NCBI RefSeq assembly: GCF_000212395.1
Contig: NC_015499.1
Location: forward strand, 833,501 to 897,500
DNA: 64,000 nucleotides
From: Thermodesulfobium narugense DSM 14796
Lineage (GTDB): Bacteria; Thermodesulfobiota; Thermodesulfobiia; Thermodesulfobiales; Thermodesulfobiaceae
Direction: 5' to 3'
Both the position numbers and the translations under genes were made by a program. Position 1 is the stretch's first letter. Every line of letters starts with the position of its first letter. A model generated the notes under the pieces. It was not told where the DNA came from. It did not search any database and saw only the letters and a list, made by a program, of their open reading frames with translations. Positions 61,252 through 64,000 of the stretch are shown piece by piece.

Positions 61252-62841
61252 ATGAGTATTATTGATGAAAAAATTAAAAGTTCTTTAAAAGAGAATTTTT
61301 TGATACTTAAAGATAAAGTAAATATAAAGGTTGTACTTCCCGAAGAAAAAGATCAATTCTACGAATACACTAAAGAAATATTTGAGGTTTTGCCAGAAGT
61401 TTCAGATAAGATTTCGGTTCAATTTATATCAAAAAGTGACGTACTCTCAAAGCTTATTGATGAAGAGATAAAGTGCCCAATAGTTATATTTGACGACGAA
61501 AAGCTTGATGCAATATTCGTTGGAACGCCTATTGGTGAAGAGGCCCACACATTGGTAAACGCTATTTTACTTATTTCTGGAGCAAAACAATTTCTAAATG
61601 ATAAAGATTTATCTATAATTAGCGACGTGAAAAAAGAAACAGTTGTAGAAGTTTATGTGAGCCCTACGTGTCCCTATTGTCCTCAACAGGCTATTATGGC
61701 TATAAATGCTAGTATGATTAATAGAAACATCAAGACAAAAATTATTGAAATTTTTGAAAATAAAGAGATTGCTCAAAAAAAATCTATTAGGTCAGTTCCT
61801 GTTACTTATGTAGATAATGAGCAGGTAGCAGTAGGTCTTCAATCAAATGAAGAATTTGTATTGTCACTAATTGGTAAAGAAGTGCAGAAATTGCTCCATA
61901 ATGAAAAAGATAAGTTAAAAGAGTTTGACCTAACAATAGTAGGAGCTGGTCCTGCAGGATTATCAGCTGCAATATACGCGAGAAGATCAGGACTTTCAGT
62001 GGGTATTTTTGAGGCTGAAATGGTTGGAGGGCAGGTACTTACTACTCCTCAGGTTGAAAACTATCCTGGCTTTATTAGTATTTCGGGAAAATCTTTGGTT
62101 GATATTTTAACCCAGCATGTACTCAATTATGTAAGTATAAGTATTGGAGAAGAAGTAAAAAAGATAAATAGAGTTGAAGATTATTTTAAGGTAATCACAT
62201 CTGATGATTCGTATAGATCTAAAGCTGTTCTTTTGGCAACTGGGGCTTCTAAGAGAAAGTTAAAAGTTCCTGGTGAAGCCTCTTTTTATGGCAAAGGAGT
62301 AAGTTACTGCGCGCTATGTGATGGATATTTTTATAAAGGCAAGGAGGTATTTATCGTAGGTGGTGGAAACACGGCTTTAACTGATGCAATATATCTTAAA
62401 AACGTTGGTGCTGATGTAACGCTTATTCACAGGAGAGATGCTCTAAGAGCTGAAAAATACCTTCAAGATTCATTTTTCAAACTTGGAATTGAGGTAATGT
62501 GGAATAGTGAAGTAAAAGAAATTTTAGGGAAAGAGTCAGTTGAGTTTATTAAAATTGTTAATAACCTTACAGGAGAAGAACAAACTCAAGCTCTTGATGG
62601 GCTCTTTATAGCAATTGGATACCTACCAAACAATTCGCTTGCAAAAGACTTAGGGGTTGAGCTTGATGAAGAGGGATATATAAAAGTTGATAAGAACATG
62701 AGAACCAACGTTCACAGAGTATATGCAGCTGGCGATATAGTAGGAGGTGAAAAGCAAATTGTAGTAGCAGTCTCAAGGGGAGCTATAGCTGCTACATCTG
62801 CATTTGAGGATATATTGTCGCCTTATTGGGTTAAAAAATAA
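61252..62841 (+). CDS. AhpF-like flavoprotein with N-terminal double thioredoxin fold
   Basis: 529 residues. Residues ~1-215 form two thioredoxin folds, the first without an active site and the second with CPYC (SPTCPYCPQQ). From ~228 on follows a thioredoxin-reductase module: VGAGPAGLSAAIYARRSG binds FAD, SYCALCDGYFY holds the redox Cys pair, VGGGNTALTDA binds NAD(P)H and YAAGDIVGG ends it. This is the AhpF layout, passing electrons from NADH to the N-terminal domain and then a peroxiredoxin; no AhpC gene is next to it. Start ATG at 61252 after GGAGGGAG. Confidence 0.92.
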   Translation: MSIIDEKIKSSLKENFLILKDKVNIKVVLPEEKDQFYEYTKEIFEVLPEVSDKISVQFISKSDVLSKLIDEEIKCPIVIFDDEKLDAIFVGTPIGEEAHTLVNAILLISGAKQFLNDKDLSIISDVKKETVVEVYVSPTCPYCPQQAIMAINASMINRNIKTKIIEIFENKEIAQKKSIRSVPVTYVDNEQVAVGLQSNEEFVLSLIGKEVQKLLHNEKDKLKEFDLTIVGAGPAGLSAAIYARRSGLSVGIFEAEMVGGQVLTTPQVENYPGFISISGKSLVDILTQHVLNYVSISIGEEVKKINRVEDYFKVITSDDSYRSKAVLLATGASKRKLKVPGEASFYGKGVSYCALCDGYFYKGKEVFIVGGGNTALTDAIYLKNVGADVTLIHRRDALRAEKYLQDSFFKLGIEVMWNSEVKEILGKESVEFIKIVNNLTGEEQTQALDGLFIAIGYLPNNSLAKDLGVELDEEGYIKVDKNMRTNVHRVYAAGDIVGGEKQIVVAVSRGAIAATSAFEDILSPYWVKK

Positions 62842-62887
62842 AAATTATTTAAGACAATGATATTGAAAGAATAAAGTGCCCATATTG

Positions 62888-62896
62888 TGATATAAT
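62888..62896 (+). promoter_or_regulatory. Extended -10 promoter element
   Basis: TGATATAAT, a perfect extended -10, 49 bases before the GGDEF gene at 62945 and identical to the element at 40963-40971. Confidence 0.5.
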
Positions 62897-62944
62897 GTCA
62901 ACAATTGTTTTTTTTAATACTTAAATTAATTTAATTAGGGGAGT

Positions 62945-63841
62945 TTGGTGTGTAAGACAGAAAATAGCCTTGATTTGAGTTTAAACACTCTTAAATTTAT
63001 TTTAGAAAACGTTGAAGTAGGGTTTTGTGTTTATGATGTCGGTTTAAATAAAATAGTATATGCCAATAAATATTTCATGAAGTTAGTTAATTTAGAATTG
63101 GATGATATTTTGAGTTTAGATAATCCCTTTATTCTATTTCCAGAAAACAAAGTTGCTTATGTTAAAGAATATATGAATATTAAAATAAATGATTTAGATG
63201 AAAGTAATTACACTAAAAAATATGTGAAACTTAGAAGATTAAAAAACTCTACTATTGTGCATACAAAATTTAGAATACTCAAATTTGAACAAAACAATAA
63301 GCCTTTTTTGTTAATTAGTGCTTCAAATGTTACAAGTCTTGTTAAAAAAATAAAAAATCTTGACAACAAGGCTCAGACAGATTTCCTTACAGGGATATAC
63401 AATAGGTTTTCGATGGAAGAAAAATTAACTAGACTTTCACAATCAAGCAATTCTTTTGGATTAATAATGTTTGATATAGATAATTTTAAGTTTTTTAATG
63501 ATACTTATGGGCATAGCAAGGGAGATGAAATACTTAAAAAAATTGCTGAAAAGATAAAGTCTTCTCTTAGGGAAACAGATATCTTTGTAAGATGGGGTGG
63601 CGACGAGTTCTTATTAATCCTGATGGGCGTTTCAAAAGAGGATCTCTTAAAGATAGCAAAAAAAATTAGAAATAAAGTTTCTGAAATAGATTTTGGTATT
63701 AGTGAAGTAATTACATTGTCTATGGGTATTGGTACTTTTGATAATAACAATATAGATTTAGATTTATTAGTTGAAAAAGTTGATAACGCTATGTTAAAAG
63801 CGAAAAGCTTAGGAAAAGATACATTTATATGGTGCGAATAA
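62945..63841 (+). CDS. PAS-GGDEF diguanylate cyclase
   Basis: 298 residues. An N-terminal PAS domain (~10-130, VEVGFCVYDVGLNKIVYANK) and a GGDEF domain (~145-298) with FDIDNFKFFNDTYGHSKGDE, the inhibitory-site RxxD in RETD and an intact WGGDEF. It should make c-di-GMP and be feedback-inhibited through the I-site. No membrane helix. Start TTG at 62945, or GTG at 62948; both lie after GGGGAG. It is the likely counterpart of the EAL protein at 41347. Confidence 0.92.
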   Translation: MVCKTENSLDLSLNTLKFILENVEVGFCVYDVGLNKIVYANKYFMKLVNLELDDILSLDNPFILFPENKVAYVKEYMNIKINDLDESNYTKKYVKLRRLKNSTIVHTKFRILKFEQNNKPFLLISASNVTSLVKKIKNLDNKAQTDFLTGIYNRFSMEEKLTRLSQSSNSFGLIMFDIDNFKFFNDTYGHSKGDEILKKIAEKIKSSLRETDIFVRWGGDEFLLILMGVSKEDLLKIAKKIRNKVSEIDFGISEVITLSMGIGTFDNNNIDLDLLVEKVDNAMLKAKSLGKDTFIWCE

Positions 63842-63985
63842 GATATAACTTTATTTAACTACTAAAATGTATACCTTTATACTGCTTTCATAATTTTTTA
63901 TATTTCACAAAATAAATTAATTTGCTAACTATACAATATCTATTGTAAAATAAATAGTTCAATAATTACATTTTAGGAGGTTTTC

Positions 63986-64000
63986 ATGATACCTGCATTG
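63986..64000 (+). CDS. Start of a gene cut by the window edge
   Basis: The SD AGGAGG, six bases, then ATG ATA CCT GCA TTG, i.e. MIPAL. Too short to identify. Confidence 0.5.

Overview
The window is AT-rich bacterial DNA, compactly coded, with no rRNA, tRNA, CRISPR array or complete insertion sequence that I could see. The gene content suggests an anaerobe of low G+C: a ferredoxin-type 2-oxoacid oxidoreductase, a non-phosphorylating GAPDH of the GapN type, formamidase, tandem radical SAM proteins and an AhpF-like flavoprotein. Glycosyltransferase family 9 genes and an O-antigen-type flippase suggest an outer surface polysaccharide. The style would fit a Thermodesulfobium-like lineage, but this is a guess; nothing in the window proves the taxon.

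Layout. 1-19.6 kb: surface polysaccharide and envelope genes (two paralogous large membrane proteins, GtrA, UDP-sugar dehydrogenase, SDR epimerase, five GT2 and two GT9 glycosyltransferases, a flippase, a sulfotransferase), with a His-rich exported peptide, a chromate transporter and an atypical UppP inside. 19.8-34.9 kb: mixed genes, including an orphan MacB-type permease, a GlcD oxidase, a decayed Phd/PIN toxin-antitoxin pair, formamidase, a large exported phosphoesterase behind an 11-bp-phased repeat resembling a Pho box, Zn-alcohol dehydrogenase, a DapA-family aldolase and several small exported proteins. 35-41 kb: an aldehyde-centred region, with an aldo/keto reductase, an AdhR-like MerR regulator and a matching MerR-type promoter, GapN, a second aldehyde dehydrogenase, a DUF1858 protein, and upstream of the latter operon a possible structured leader RNA with a 22-residue ORF. 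41-44.6 kb: a GAF-PAS-GGDEF-EAL protein preceded by a 14-base poly(C) tract, and a universal stress protein.

44.8-56.1 kb: a housekeeping block: leuS, comEA, comEC, holA, (rpsT reversed), tyrS, dut, yebC, ruvC, ruvA, ruvB and a stand-alone PolA-type 5'-3' exonuclease. 56.2-61 kb: korA-korB followed, with overlapping or abutting reading frames, by two radical SAM/SPASM proteins that flank a 34-residue ORF with a perfect ribosome binding site. This looks like a peptide-modifying (RiPP-like) cassette and is my best candidate for an undescribed system. 61-64 kb: a small membrane protein, an AhpF-like reductase, a PAS-GGDEF protein and the first codons of another gene.

A recurring theme is start-codon use. 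At least four genes appear to start at ATT and one at ATA, each at proper distance from a strong Shine-Dalgarno sequence. YebC makes the case firmly because its conserved N-terminus begins exactly there. Start sites below were chosen with this in mind, so several differ from a plain ATG/GTG/TTG call.
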